The notes under the pieces were generated by a model. It had not been told where the DNA came from, searched no databases, and saw only the letters and a list, made by a program, of their open reading frames with translations. Of a DNA stretch of 64,000 bases, positions 43,919 to 53,019 are shown in pieces (position 1 is the first letter of the stretch; every line of letters starts with the position of its first letter). The DNA is from Tamlana carrageenivorans (GTDB lineage Bacteria; Bacteroidota; Bacteroidia; Flavobacteriales; Flavobacteriaceae): positions 682,001 to 746,000 of the forward strand of contig NZ_CP025938.1 of NCBI RefSeq assembly GCF_002893765.1, read 5' to 3'. The position numbers were made by a program, and so were the translations under genes.

Positions 43919-44110
43919 ATGAGTAAAGGTACCGTAAAATTTTTCAACGATTCAAAAGGATTTGGTTTCATCGTTGAAGATGACAACAACAAAGAACATT
44001 TCGTACACATTTCAGGACTTATCGATGAAATTCGTGAAGGTGATGTTGTAGAATTCGATCTTCAAGAAGGAAGAAAAGGATTAAACGCCGTAAACGTAAA
44101 AGTAGTCTAA
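43919..44110 (+). CDS. Cold-shock domain protein
   Basis: 63 residues, a single OB-fold cold-shock domain: GTVKFFNDSKGFGFI (RNP1-like), then EHFVHISGLIDEIREGD (RNP2-like) and FDLQEGRKGLNAVNV. It binds single-stranded RNA or DNA. Monocistronic, with its own promoter and terminator. Shorter than E. coli CspA but normal for this phylum. Confidence 0.95.
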   Translation: MSKGTVKFFNDSKGFGFIVEDDNNKEHFVHISGLIDEIREGDVVEFDLQEGRKGLNAVNVKVV

Positions 44111-44135
44111 CGATATACTATTTAACAATTACAAT

Positions 44136-44168
44136 AAAAGCCTATCAAATTTTGATAGGCTTTTTTTT
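44136..44168 (+). terminator. Terminator of cold-shock gene
   Basis: A near-perfect palindrome AAAAGCCTATCAAA / TTTGATAGGCTTTT followed by a run of eight T, 26 bases after the stop. Confidence 0.9.
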
Positions 44169-44205
44169 ATGGACTCTTCTACCCTGGATAATTTTTATCA
44201 GGCAC

Positions 44206-44238
44206 AAAAAAATCCGAAACCAAGCGGCTTCGGATTTT
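44206..44238 (-). terminator. Terminator of ndk
   Basis: On the minus strand, AAATCCGAA (44237-44229) pairs with TTCGGATTT (44218-44210) and is followed by a T run. It lies about 30 bases beyond the ndk stop. Confidence 0.88.
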
Positions 44239-44263
44239 TAATATATTCAGTGTTTTAATTATA

Positions 44264-44683
44264 CTAAAACTGTTCTCTCCCCGCAAAGTGAAAAGCACCT
44301 TCAATAGCAGCGTTTTCATCGCTATCACTACCGTGAACAGCATTTTCTCCAATAGAGGCTGCATATAATTTTCTAATAGTTCCTTCAGCAGCTTCAGCTG
44401 GGTTTGTTGCACCAATTAACGTTCTAAAATCATCAACAGCATTTTCCTTTTCTAAAATGGCAGCTACAATAGGGCCACGCGTCATGAACTCTACCAACTC
44501 ACCGAAAAACGGACGCTCACTATGGATCGCATAAAAAGCTTCGGCGTCAGCCTTTGTCATTTGTGTTAATTTTAAGGCTGCAATTTTAAAGCCCGCTGAA
44601 GAAATTTTTTCTAAGATAGCTCCAATGTGTCCTTTTTCAACCGCATCTGGCTTAATCATTGTAAATGTTCTATTTGTTGCCAT
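44264..44683 (-). CDS. ndk: Nucleoside diphosphate kinase
   Basis: 139 residues; transfers a phosphate between NTPs and NDPs through a phosphohistidine. RTFTMIKPDAVEKGHIGA at the N-terminus, RPFFGELVEFMTRGP, GATNPAEAAEGTIR and the active-site NAVHGSDSDENA. Full length. It has its own promoter and terminator. Confidence 0.96.
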   Translation of the reverse strand: MATNRTFTMIKPDAVEKGHIGAILEKISSAGFKIAALKLTQMTKADAEAFYAIHSERPFFGELVEFMTRGPIVAAILEKENAVDDFRTLIGATNPAEAAEGTIRKLYAASIGENAVHGSDSDENAAIEGAFHFAGREQF

Positions 44684-44782
44684 TTTTTAAATTTTATTTA
44701 TATTAATTTCTAAGAAAACATGCTTTCATAAAATGATAATTTACTGAAAACAAACCGTTAAACCTCATATGGTCTTGGGCTG

Positions 44783-44790
44783 CAAAAGTA
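44783..44790 (-). promoter_or_regulatory. -7 element of ndk
   Basis: TACTTTTG on the minus strand matches TAnnTTTG, about 100 bases upstream of the ndk ATG. A clear -33 element was not found at normal spacing. Confidence 0.4.
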
Positions 44791-44848
44791 ACCTATTTAT
44801 ACAAAAAAGCAACAAATCCAGTTTTAAAAAATTGTATCTTCGCCTTCT

Positions 44849-45868
44849 ATGAAAAAACAAGATATTTCAAGCATAAAACAATTACTAGCAACTCCAAAAA
44901 AAATAGTCATTGTTCCTCATAAAAACCCTGATGGTGATGCTATTGGCTCTACTTTGGGGCTTTATCATTATTTATTAAAACACCAACATGAAGCACAGGT
45001 TATTGCACCTAATGACTATCCTAACTTTTTAAAATGGATCCCTGGAAATGACCATATTCTAATCCATGATGCTCAAACTAGCACCTCTGAAACCCTCATT
45101 AATGAGGCCGATATTATTTTTACATTAGACTTTAATGCCTTTCATCGTACGGGAAATATGGAGCAGATTTTAACTGAAAGTAAGGCTTTAAAAATCATGA
45201 TTGACCACCATCAAGCTCCCGACGATTACGCCACTTATATGTATAGTGATGTTCGTATGAGTTCTACTTGCGAAATGGTTTACCGTTTTATTGATTTTTT
45301 AGGTGACGAAAAATGTATCGATGCCTGTATTGCAACCTGCTTATATGTTGGTATTATGACCGACACGGGTTCCTTTAGGTTCTCCTCGACCACCAGCACA
45401 ACCCATCGTATTGTTGCCAAGCTTATTGATAAAGGGGCACAAAACTCAGAAATCCACAACAATGTTTACGACACCAACAGCTTCGAACGCCTACAATTAT
45501 TAGGATGTGCGCTAACAAACCTGAAGGTGATCCCAGAATCGCGAGCGGCATATATTTCTCTATCTCAAGAAGAACTTAACCGCTTCAACTATAGAAAAGG
45601 CGATACCGAAGGCATCGTAAACTACGCCCTGTCTTTAGAAGGCATCATACTCGCAGCTATATTCATTGAAGATAAACAAGAGGGTATTATAAAGATCTCG
45701 TTACGATCTAAAGGTGATTTTTCTGTAAACGACATGTCTCGAGCGCATTTTAATGGTGGCGGCCACACCAATGCTGCAGGAGGACGAAGCGAGATATCAT
45801 TAAATAAAACCATTGAAAAATTTATTAGTATATTGCCTAGTTATAACCAAGCTTTAAACCATGCATAA
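44849..45868 (+). CDS. DHH-family phosphoesterase (NrnA-like oligoribonuclease / pAp phosphatase)
   Basis: 339 residues. DHH motifs in order: PHKNPDGDAIGSTLG, TLDFNAFHRTGNM, IDHHQAPDDY, TDTGSFRFSSTT, then the DHHA1 domain with GGGHTNAAGGRSE. NrnA-type enzymes degrade very short RNAs and pAp. It overlaps the gldI start by 8 bases, giving a run to DUF192. Confidence 0.94.
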   Translation: MKKQDISSIKQLLATPKKIVIVPHKNPDGDAIGSTLGLYHYLLKHQHEAQVIAPNDYPNFLKWIPGNDHILIHDAQTSTSETLINEADIIFTLDFNAFHRTGNMEQILTESKALKIMIDHHQAPDDYATYMYSDVRMSSTCEMVYRFIDFLGDEKCIDACIATCLYVGIMTDTGSFRFSSTTSTTHRIVAKLIDKGAQNSEIHNNVYDTNSFERLQLLGCALTNLKVIPESRAAYISLSQEELNRFNYRKGDTEGIVNYALSLEGIILAAIFIEDKQEGIIKISLRSKGDFSVNDMSRAHFNGGGHTNAAGGRSEISLNKTIEKFISILPSYNQALNHA

Positions 45869-46397
45869 ACTTCTAATCATCGCTTTAGCACTCGCTTTTT
45901 TAGGCTGTAAAACACCTAAGCCACGTCGACCTGTTTCAGTAAAATCAGGTTCTTTTATTGATGCATCTATAGAACGCAATAAAAAATTAAATGCCAAAGA
46001 ACATGCCACTATCGAAAACCTTTTAAAGCAACAAAAACAAGATTACATTGCTTCTGAAAGCGGTTTTTGGTACTACTACAATACTAAAATCGAAGCAGAC
46101 TCTCTAGAAACACCAGGTTTTGGAGATTTGGTAAATTACGATTACAACATAAAAAGCCTGAATGGTAAATTAATTTATTCTGCAGACGAATTACGAACAC
46201 AAAACTACACCATGGATAAAGAAGAACTATTTACGGGGCTTCGTGAGGGTTTAAAACTTATGAAAACGGGCGAAACCGTAACCTTTTTCTTCCCGTCTCA
46301 AAAAGCTTATGGCTATTATGGCGATAACAATAGAATAAGCAATAATGTACCTCTAGTATGTAAGGTTACTGTAAATTCAATTACTCAAAACGAATGA
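45861..46397 (+). CDS. gldI: GldI-like FKBP-type peptidyl-prolyl isomerase lipoprotein
   Basis: 178 residues with a lipoprotein signal (LAFLGCKT, Cys16) and an FKBP domain in the second half (FGDLVNYDYNIKSLNGKLIY, GLREGLKLMKTGE and PSQKAYGYYGD). The size, lipobox and the lipoprotein-FKBP layout fit GldI, which is needed for gliding motility in Flavobacterium johnsoniae and probably folds gliding or secretion proteins in the periplasm. It overlaps the neighbouring genes on both sides by a few bases. The name is by resemblance. Confidence 0.85.
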   Translation: MHKLLIIALALAFLGCKTPKPRRPVSVKSGSFIDASIERNKKLNAKEHATIENLLKQQKQDYIASESGFWYYYNTKIEADSLETPGFGDLVNYDYNIKSLNGKLIYSADELRTQNYTMDKEELFTGLREGLKLMKTGETVTFFFPSQKAYGYYGDNNRISNNVPLVCKVTVNSITQNE

Positions 46398-47524
46398 ATC
46401 TCATAAAAAACACCATTAAAGTTTTACTGTTACTCTTTTGCATTTGTTTAAGTTCTTGCAAAAACGAGGATTACCCAGAGCTTGAAGACGGCCTTTATGC
46501 CGAGCTTGACACCTCAAAAGGGACCATGATAGCCAGGCTAAACATGAAGGAAACCCCCATAACAGTAGCTAATTTCGTTTCACTTGCCGAAGGCACAAAC
46601 ACCTTAGTTAAAACACCTTATAAAGGCAAAAAATATTATAATAGCACTATTTTCCATCGTGTCATGAACGAATTTGTAATTCAAGGTGGTGATCCTACAG
46701 GCACTGGAAAAGGAAATCCTGGTTATCGTTTTATGGATGAATTTCATCCCGATTTAAAACACGACAAACCTGGCATGCTTTCCATGGCTAACCCAGGAAA
46801 AAACACCAATGGGAGTCAGTTTTTCATCACCGATGTTGCAAAACCTCATTTAGACCATGTACACACAGTTTTTGGCGAGATCATAATAGGTCTTGATGTT
46901 TTAGATTCTATTTCAAATGTAAAAACTAATGAAAAACACCGACCACTAAACGATGTGGTTCTAAACCATGTAAAAATTATCCGAAAAGGTAAAGCGGCTC
47001 AGTCGTTTAATGCCCCAAAGGTTTTTGAAAAACATTTTGCAGAACAAGAACGTCTGGAAAGAGAGAAAAAAGAAAAATCTGAAGCCATTTTAAAAGCCAC
47101 ACACGATAAATTTGAGGCTCAAAAAGAAAAAGCAACCACACTAGACTCTGGATTACAATTTTATATCTCTGAAAAAGGTAAAGGCAAAAAACTTCCTAAA
47201 AACGCTAAGGCACTGGTGGACTACTCGGTATTTCTCGTTAACGGAAAATTAATTGGCACTAGCAAATTAGAAGTTGCTGAAGCCCATGGTGCCGTAAATA
47301 AAAAACGTAAATTTGCCGACAAATACCACCCCCTCACCGTTGAGCTAAAACCCAATGCCCACATGATACCTGGGTTTAAAGAAGGCTTACAACAATTACA
47401 TGTTGGAGACAAAGCGACTTTATTCATTCCGTATCATTTAGGTTATGGCGATAGCGGTACAAAGGGAATTCCTGGTAAATCAAACCTCATTTTTGAAGTT
47501 GAAGTTTTAGAACTTTTAAAATAA
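46394..47524 (+). CDS. Cyclophilin-FKBP fusion lipoprotein
   Basis: 376 residues with two unrelated isomerase folds. A lipoprotein signal (CLSSCKNED, Cys22); a cyclophilin domain at about 35-200 (YNSTIFHRVMNEFVIQGGDP, GMLSMANPGKNTNGSQFFI, LDHVHTVFGEII); a charged linker; then an FKBP domain at about 245-376 (LVDYSVFLVNGKLIGTS, MIPGFKEGLQQLHVGDK, FIPYHLGYGD). Both are predicted to be periplasmic or surface-facing. It overlaps gldI by 4 bases, so three isomerase domains are made together. Confidence 0.93.
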   Translation: MNLIKNTIKVLLLLFCICLSSCKNEDYPELEDGLYAELDTSKGTMIARLNMKETPITVANFVSLAEGTNTLVKTPYKGKKYYNSTIFHRVMNEFVIQGGDPTGTGKGNPGYRFMDEFHPDLKHDKPGMLSMANPGKNTNGSQFFITDVAKPHLDHVHTVFGEIIIGLDVLDSISNVKTNEKHRPLNDVVLNHVKIIRKGKAAQSFNAPKVFEKHFAEQERLEREKKEKSEAILKATHDKFEAQKEKATTLDSGLQFYISEKGKGKKLPKNAKALVDYSVFLVNGKLIGTSKLEVAEAHGAVNKKRKFADKYHPLTVELKPNAHMIPGFKEGLQQLHVGDKATLFIPYHLGYGDSGTKGIPGKSNLIFEVEVLELLK

Positions 47525-47542
47525 AAAATAAGCTCAAAATCT

Positions 47543-48472
47543 ATGCATGCATTAAAATTCGATTGGAATCCCATTACTGGGATAGATATCGCTGGAAGTT
47601 TCAAAATTCATTTTTATAGCCTCATGTGGGTTACTGCTTTTATTTTGGGGTGGTACATTATGAAACGTATTTTCACCAAAGAAAAAGTATCCTTAACTTA
47701 TTTAGACCCCCTTTTTATTTATACCGTTTTAGCAACTATGATTGGGGCTCGATTAGGTCATGTTTTATTTTACCAATCGGAATTGATATCAGAAGATTTT
47801 TTCAGCATATTTCTACCTTTCAAATTTAAAGGCGGTTTTGAGTTTACAGGATTTCAAGGACTCGCCAGTCATGGTGCCGCTATTGGTATTATTATTGGCA
47901 TGTATTTATACCGTAAAAAATACAACTATAAATCACTACTTTGGATTTTAGACCGCGTGGTCATTCCCGTAGCATCAGGTGCCATTTTTATCCGTATTGG
48001 AAACTTTATAAACTCTGAAATTATAGGTAAAGTAACCGATTCTAATTTTGGCGTACGCTTTATTCAAGACCAATACTACAAGAGAGAAGTAATGCAACTT
48101 ACAGGTATCAACGACGTTCAAAAAGCCTATGATGCGATTGCCACCAATCCTAAGTTTCAAAATCTATTAAATGCTGTTCCTTACAGACATCCGTCGCAAC
48201 TTTACGAGTCGTTTTGCTACATTTTCGTATTTTTATTTTTGTGGTATTTCTATTCTAAAACCAACAAAAAAGACCAAACAGGATTTTTATTTGGTTTGTT
48301 TTTAGTATTACTATGGAGCATTCGTTTCTTTATAGAATTCACCAAAGAACCGCAAGGCGATGAATACATTAACTGGTTTAACCTTAATACTGGTCAGTGG
48401 TTAAGCATCCCGTTTGTATTAATAGGACTCTATTTCATGTTTATTTACAAGCCTAAAACTGAAGTAAAATAA
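47543..48472 (+). CDS. lgt: Prolipoprotein diacylglyceryl transferase
   Basis: 309 residues, about seven transmembrane helices. The Lgt signature IRIGNFINSEIIGKVT with a preceding GLASHGAAIG, and YRHPSQLYESFCY, are present. It adds diacylglycerol to the lipobox Cys, the step required by GldI, the fusion isomerase and DUF192 proteins made beside it. The DUF192 gene starts 1 base after its stop. Confidence 0.95.
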   Translation: MHALKFDWNPITGIDIAGSFKIHFYSLMWVTAFILGWYIMKRIFTKEKVSLTYLDPLFIYTVLATMIGARLGHVLFYQSELISEDFFSIFLPFKFKGGFEFTGFQGLASHGAAIGIIIGMYLYRKKYNYKSLLWILDRVVIPVASGAIFIRIGNFINSEIIGKVTDSNFGVRFIQDQYYKREVMQLTGINDVQKAYDAIATNPKFQNLLNAVPYRHPSQLYESFCYIFVFLFLWYFYSKTNKKDQTGFLFGLFLVLLWSIRFFIEFTKEPQGDEYINWFNLNTGQWLSIPFVLIGLYFMFIYKPKTEVK

Positions 48473-48473
48473 T

Positions 48474-48953
48474 ATGTATATCAAACGACACCTCTGTTTT
48501 ATAATAGCTTTATTAGTCCTTTCAACATGTAAAGACCATAAAAAAACCATTAAACAAACCGAGGTGTCGTTTACCAAGGAAGGGGAACTAACCGTTTTAA
48601 GCCCCTCCAATACTCCAAAAACCACTTTGGATATAGAAATTGCAGATACCGAGTTTGATATCCAAACAGGATTAATGTATAGAAACTCGATGTTAAAAAC
48701 CCAAGGCATGCTTTTTGTTTTTAATGATGAACAAGAGCGTTCTTTTTACATGAAAAACACTAAAATCCCTTTAGACTTAATTTATATTGATGGGAATAAA
48801 AGGATTGTAAGTTTTCAAGAAAACGCTAAGCCTTTCGACGAATCTTCACTTCCATCAAATGCTCCAGCTCAATATGTGTTAGAAGTTAATGCAGGATTGG
48901 TTAGCACCTGGAATCTTAAAGTTGGAAATATTATTCAATTCACTGAAAAATAG
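48474..48953 (+). CDS. DUF192 lipoprotein
   Basis: 159 residues with a lipoprotein-like signal (LLVLSTCKD, Cys19) and the DUF192 domain: LDIEIADTEFDIQTGLMYRNSM, GMLFVFNDEQERSFYMKNT, PLDLIYIDGNKRIVS and APAQYVLEVNAGL. The family is of unknown function. It is the last gene in the nrnA-to-DUF192 run. Confidence 0.9.
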   Translation: MYIKRHLCFIIALLVLSTCKDHKKTIKQTEVSFTKEGELTVLSPSNTPKTTLDIEIADTEFDIQTGLMYRNSMLKTQGMLFVFNDEQERSFYMKNTKIPLDLIYIDGNKRIVSFQENAKPFDESSLPSNAPAQYVLEVNAGLVSTWNLKVGNIIQFTEK

Positions 48954-49147
48954 CCTTGACGCTGCTACAATAAGAAACTGTTTCTACTTCGAAAAATCCT
49001 TACAATCATAAAAGGTCAGAACATCTTTATATTAGTCGATTTTTCCTATATTTACAAAACACCATGATATTAAATCTATAAATTATATCCTGGTTTAAAA
49101 TTAATCTATTCTAGTTATTCATAAAACACTAAAAACCTTCAAAAATT

Positions 49148-49882
49148 ATGAAAAACCATTTATTAACGCTTACCCTCCTTTTTATGTCCTCCTTTGGGTT
49201 TGCCCAAACCTCTAAAGAAATTGACTCGACAGCCATCTTCATTCTTGATAAAATGAGTGCTGTTATTGGCGATTTAGAGTCTGTTAATTTTCATTTAAGC
49301 AGTTCTAACGATAAGTTTAATGAGGATAAAGATATTATAAAAGAATATCATGAAAGCAACATTTCATTTTCTGGACCAGACAAACTTCATATTCGTGTAA
49401 ATGGGTCGGATGAAGACATAGCCTATTGGTATGATGGCTCCTTCATCACATACTACAACTACAACGAAAACAATTATGTAACTTTAGAAGCCCCTGAAAC
49501 AACACTTGAAATGATTGATGACATGCACGATCATTACAATTTCCAGTTTCCTGCAGCCGATTTTTTCTATCCTGCCTTTACCGACGACTTAATTGAAGCA
49601 TTTGATAGTATTAAATACCTTGGAAAGAAAACTACAAAAGGTGAAGACTGTTACCACATTCAAGCTATCAATAAAGATTTAAATGTACAAATATGGGTTT
49701 CCACACAACCTAACGTATTACCAAAACACTTTGTTATTACATATAAAAACCAATCTAATTTGCAGTATGAGTCTACGTTTAGCAACTGGTCTTTAAATCC
49801 AAGAATACCAGACTCTAAGTTTCATTTCTTAGCGCCCCCAAATGCAAAACTAATTAGTATTTTAAAAAAGGGCGATTCTTAA
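49148..49882 (+). CDS. DUF2092 secreted protein
   Basis: 244 residues with a signal peptide ending FGFAQ and a LolA-like beta-rich fold (ISFSGPDKLHIRVNGSDED, YWYDGSFITYYNYNENNYVT, DCYHIQAINKDLNVQIWVS). DUF2092 proteins are periplasmic and of unknown function. About 20 bases separate it from the DUF6515 gene. Confidence 0.85.
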   Translation: MKNHLLTLTLLFMSSFGFAQTSKEIDSTAIFILDKMSAVIGDLESVNFHLSSSNDKFNEDKDIIKEYHESNISFSGPDKLHIRVNGSDEDIAYWYDGSFITYYNYNENNYVTLEAPETTLEMIDDMHDHYNFQFPAADFFYPAFTDDLIEAFDSIKYLGKKTTKGEDCYHIQAINKDLNVQIWVSTQPNVLPKHFVITYKNQSNLQYESTFSNWSLNPRIPDSKFHFLAPPNAKLISILKKGDS

Positions 49883-49901
49883 TCCATAAAACAGTATAAT
49901 C

Positions 49902-50942
49902 ATGATTATTTTTTCATTAAATATAAAACATAAATTAGGCATTCTACTCCTATTTTTAGCCTTAGCATTTCCTACAGATTTAATAGCGCAGCGTATAAAC
50001 CATGGTGCTTCCCGTGGAGGCGGCAATGGCAACCGTAACATCTCGAGACCTACAACCACGCCTAACCGATCTAGCAATAGAGCTACACCAAATCGAGCTA
50101 CACCTAAACGAAGCATTAATGGCGGAAGCGCTAATAGAAGTCGTAACTTTTCAGGGCAATCTAAAGGAAAAATCACAAATAAATCAACTTCTAGACCTAA
50201 CGTTAATGGAGATAAATCAACGTCAAGAGATAAATCTATTTCAAGACCTAATAGTAACACGAATCGAAAAACCTCAACTGTAAAACGCCCTTCTAATAAC
50301 AAAATTGGAAACAAAACACATATTGGCAATAACAATGTTAATATTAATGTCAATAACAGCCGACATAACAACATTAGAAACACCCGCGTAAGATCAAGTC
50401 ATGTGCGTTACACGCGGCCGCCTTATCGCTACGGAGGTCGTCGATATTATTGTCACCGCCCCTACTATTATCATCCTTATAGACCTTTTTATTGGGGACC
50501 CGTTTGGCACCCTTGGGGATATTTTGTAACCTCATTAGCTAGAACTGCCATTATAGTAGCGATAATTAATGACAGTAATGACAATAAAAACGAAGAATAC
50601 CATTACGATAATGGAACTTATTACTTAAAAACAGAAGAAGGTTTTGTAGCTGTTCAAGCACCAGTTGGCGCACAAGTACCTTCCATTCCAAAAGAAGCTC
50701 AAGAAGTTAAAGTTAACGAAACAAACAATTATTATTACGGCGGCGCCTTTTACGAACAAAACAAAGATGGCTATATTGTAGTTCCTGCAACAGCCGGAAC
50801 CATTGTTCCTGGATTACCAGAAGGTGGTGAGGAAGTAAAAATAGGAGATGTGACTTATGTACAGTTTGGAGAAACCTATTACCAACCCATCCAAGTAGAC
50901 GGCAAAGACATGTATGAAATTGTTGAAGTAAAAGACGAATAA
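49902..50942 (+). CDS. DUF6515-like secreted protein with low-complexity region
   Basis: 346 residues. A signal peptide ends in LIAQR. An Asn/Arg/Ser/Thr-rich low-complexity region (about 35-165) follows, then a Tyr/His/Pro-rich segment (YYCHRPYYYHPYRPFYWGP), a hydrophobic helix (SLARTAIIVAII), and three repeats of about 40 residues (YHYDNGTYYLKTEEGF, NYYYGGAFYEQNKDGY, TYVQFGETYYQPIQ). The repeats carry a GTYY/GAFY/ETYY core and PxGAxVPxxP. DUF6515 is my best match. Open frames on other strands here are by-products of the biased composition. Confidence 0.8.
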   Translation: MIIFSLNIKHKLGILLLFLALAFPTDLIAQRINHGASRGGGNGNRNISRPTTTPNRSSNRATPNRATPKRSINGGSANRSRNFSGQSKGKITNKSTSRPNVNGDKSTSRDKSISRPNSNTNRKTSTVKRPSNNKIGNKTHIGNNNVNINVNNSRHNNIRNTRVRSSHVRYTRPPYRYGGRRYYCHRPYYYHPYRPFYWGPVWHPWGYFVTSLARTAIIVAIINDSNDNKNEEYHYDNGTYYLKTEEGFVAVQAPVGAQVPSIPKEAQEVKVNETNNYYYGGAFYEQNKDGYIVVPATAGTIVPGLPEGGEEVKIGDVTYVQFGETYYQPIQVDGKDMYEIVEVKDE

Positions 50943-50978
50943 ATACTTTAATAACATAGCAATCTAAAAGTCGAAAAG

Positions 50979-51030
50979 AGACTGCCTCCCATATTTGTTA
51001 TACACAAATTTAGGAGGCAGTCTTTTTTTT
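50979..51030 (+). terminator. Terminator after DUF6515 gene
   Basis: An 11-bp stem AGACTGCCTCC (50979-50989) with GGAGGCAGTCT (51013-51023), a loop that can also pair internally (ATTTGT/ACAAAT), then T run to 51030. Confidence 0.85.
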
Positions 51031-51422
51031 ACTTCTAAAGCATTTTAATTAATTCTATTTGAGAATTGTTAAAATGAAACTTGATGCATCTCAATTGGGA
51101 GCATTTTGCTTCCAAATTTAAATATTTACACGCATTAAAAGAGGAGACCTCGTAACAAAGTGACCTCAACTAATTATCGAAATAAAAGCAATAGCTGATA
51201 AAATGGAAACCAAAACAAGAAACCCTCTTCAAATGACAGTTTAATTTCGCAACTAAAAATAATTCTAGTTTAAAAGAAGTACAGATAAACAAAATTAAAC
51301 TTTAACAAACTCATTTTATATACCTTAAAACAGAATTAATATTAATAATCATTTTTTAACAGTATTAATATACACATGTTCTAGTCAAATAATTATATTT
51401 AGACTTTAATTAATAATTTTTT
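51031..51422. other. 392-base spacer before sulfatase
   Basis: AT-rich, no gene. TATATTTA at 51394-51401 is one base from the -7 consensus and may be the sulfatase promoter, 22 bases before the ATG. No other structure was seen. Confidence 0.4.
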
Positions 51423-52964
51423 ATGAAAAACTTAAGAAAATTTGGAGTTCTGATGATGCTCTCCCTTTTAGCGTCATCTGTTACAGCTCAAAAAAAACCA
51501 AACATTTTAGTACTTTGGGGCGACGATATTGGACAATCCAATATTAGTGCCTATTCCTTAGGAATTACGGGTTACCAAACCCCAAACATTGATCGTATTG
51601 CCAAGGAAGGTACGATGTTTACCGATTACTATGCCGAGCAAAGTTGTACAGCTGGCCGTTCATCTTTTATTTTAGGACAGAGTGTATTTCGTACGGGCTT
51701 AAGTAAAGTTGGTATGCCAGGCGCCAAAGAAGGTATTAGTGAAAAAGACCCTACTATTGCAGAGCTATTAAAACCACTCGGATACATTAGTGGGCAATTT
51801 GGTAAAAACCACTTAGGTGACCGTGATGAGCACTTACCTACAAACCATGGTTTTGATGAATTTTACGGTAACTTATACCACTTAAATGCTGAAGAAGAAC
51901 CAGAATTAAGAGATTATCCAGACCCAGCGAAATACCCTGATTTCAGAAAGAAATTTGGACCTCGTGGTGTTATTCACTCTACTGCCGATGGTAAAGTTGA
52001 AGATACGGGACCATTAACTAAAAAGCGTATGGAAACTATTGATGACGAATCATCAAAAGCTGCCATGGACTGGATTAGAAAACAACACAAAGCAGGAAAA
52101 CAATGGTTTTGCTGGTGGAATGGTACACGTATGCACTTTAGAACACACGTAAAACCTGAACATAAAGGTATTTCTGGACAGAATGAATACGGCGATGGTA
52201 TGGTTGAGCACGATATGCACATTGGTTTATTCTTAGATTTATTAGATGAATTAGGCATTGCTGACAACACCATTGTGATGTATTCTACCGATAACGGACC
52301 ACACAAAAATACATGGCCAGATGCTGGTATCAATCCTTTTAGAGGAGAAAAGAATACCAACTGGGAAGGTGGATGGAGAGTACCAGCTATGATAAGATGG
52401 CCGGGTCAAATCCCTGCAGGAAAAATTGCTAATGATATCTTTTCTGGTATGGACTGGATGCCTACTTTCTTAGCTGCTGCTGGAGATGATAAAATAAAAA
52501 ACAAACTATTAAAAGGTCATTCTGCTAACGGTAAAACCTTTAAAGTACACTTAGATGGTTACAACATGTTACCTTACTTAAAAGGTGAGGAGAAAAAAGG
52601 AAGACGTGAAGAAATATTTTATTTCTCTGATGATGGTGACTTAACAGCCTTACGTTATAATGATTGGAAATTAATTTTCATGGAGCAAAGAAGTCCAGGA
52701 ACATTACAAGTTTGGGCTGAACCTTTTATCGAATTACGTTTACCAATGATTTACAACTTAAGAAGAGACCCTTATGAGTTTGCAAGCATTACATCGAACA
52801 CCTATTACGATTGGTTACTAGATCACGCATTTTTACTTGTACCGGCACAAGCTTATGTTGCTAAATTCTTGGGAACCTTTAAGGATTATCCCCCTAGAGC
52901 AAAAGCCGCTAGTTTTAGTTTAGACAAAGTGATGGACAAACTAGCCACTCCAACAAATAATTAA
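51423..52964 (+). CDS. Type I arylsulfatase, secreted
   Basis: 513 residues with a signal peptide ending VTAQ. Formylglycine motif CTAGR at residues 75-79 (Cys75 is converted to formylglycine by a maturase not seen in the window). Metal-binding NILVLWGDDIGQSN near the N-terminus, GQFGKNHLGDRDEHLPTNHG, MVEHDMHIG, VMYSTDNGPHKNTWPD and WRVPAMIRWPG follow. It hydrolyses sulfate esters, in marine bacteria usually on algal polysaccharides or free esters; the substrate cannot be assigned. No SusCD pair or glycoside hydrolase is adjacent. Confidence 0.95.
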   Translation: MKNLRKFGVLMMLSLLASSVTAQKKPNILVLWGDDIGQSNISAYSLGITGYQTPNIDRIAKEGTMFTDYYAEQSCTAGRSSFILGQSVFRTGLSKVGMPGAKEGISEKDPTIAELLKPLGYISGQFGKNHLGDRDEHLPTNHGFDEFYGNLYHLNAEEEPELRDYPDPAKYPDFRKKFGPRGVIHSTADGKVEDTGPLTKKRMETIDDESSKAAMDWIRKQHKAGKQWFCWWNGTRMHFRTHVKPEHKGISGQNEYGDGMVEHDMHIGLFLDLLDELGIADNTIVMYSTDNGPHKNTWPDAGINPFRGEKNTNWEGGWRVPAMIRWPGQIPAGKIANDIFSGMDWMPTFLAAAGDDKIKNKLLKGHSANGKTFKVHLDGYNMLPYLKGEEKKGRREEIFYFSDDGDLTALRYNDWKLIFMEQRSPGTLQVWAEPFIELRLPMIYNLRRDPYEFASITSNTYYDWLLDHAFLLVPAQAYVAKFLGTFKDYPPRAKAASFSLDKVMDKLATPTNN

Positions 52965-52980
52965 TATCAAGGATATGAAG

Positions 52981-53019
52981 AGGTCGTCTAAAAACAAATT
53001 AGGCGACCTTTTATTTTTT
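52981..53019 (+). terminator. Hairpin at left IS1182-type end, likely sulfatase terminator
   Basis: AGGTCGTCTAA (52981-52991) pairs with TTAGGCGACCT (52999-53009) with one G-U pair, followed by TTTATTTTTT. It lies 17 bases beyond the sulfatase stop and overlaps the IS end. Confidence 0.75.

Noticed and set aside
49862..50383. 173-residue minus-strand ORF and a 93-residue plus ORF within the DUF6515 gene
   Set aside because: Open because of the repetitive Asn/Arg/Ser codons of the real gene; no signal or domain.
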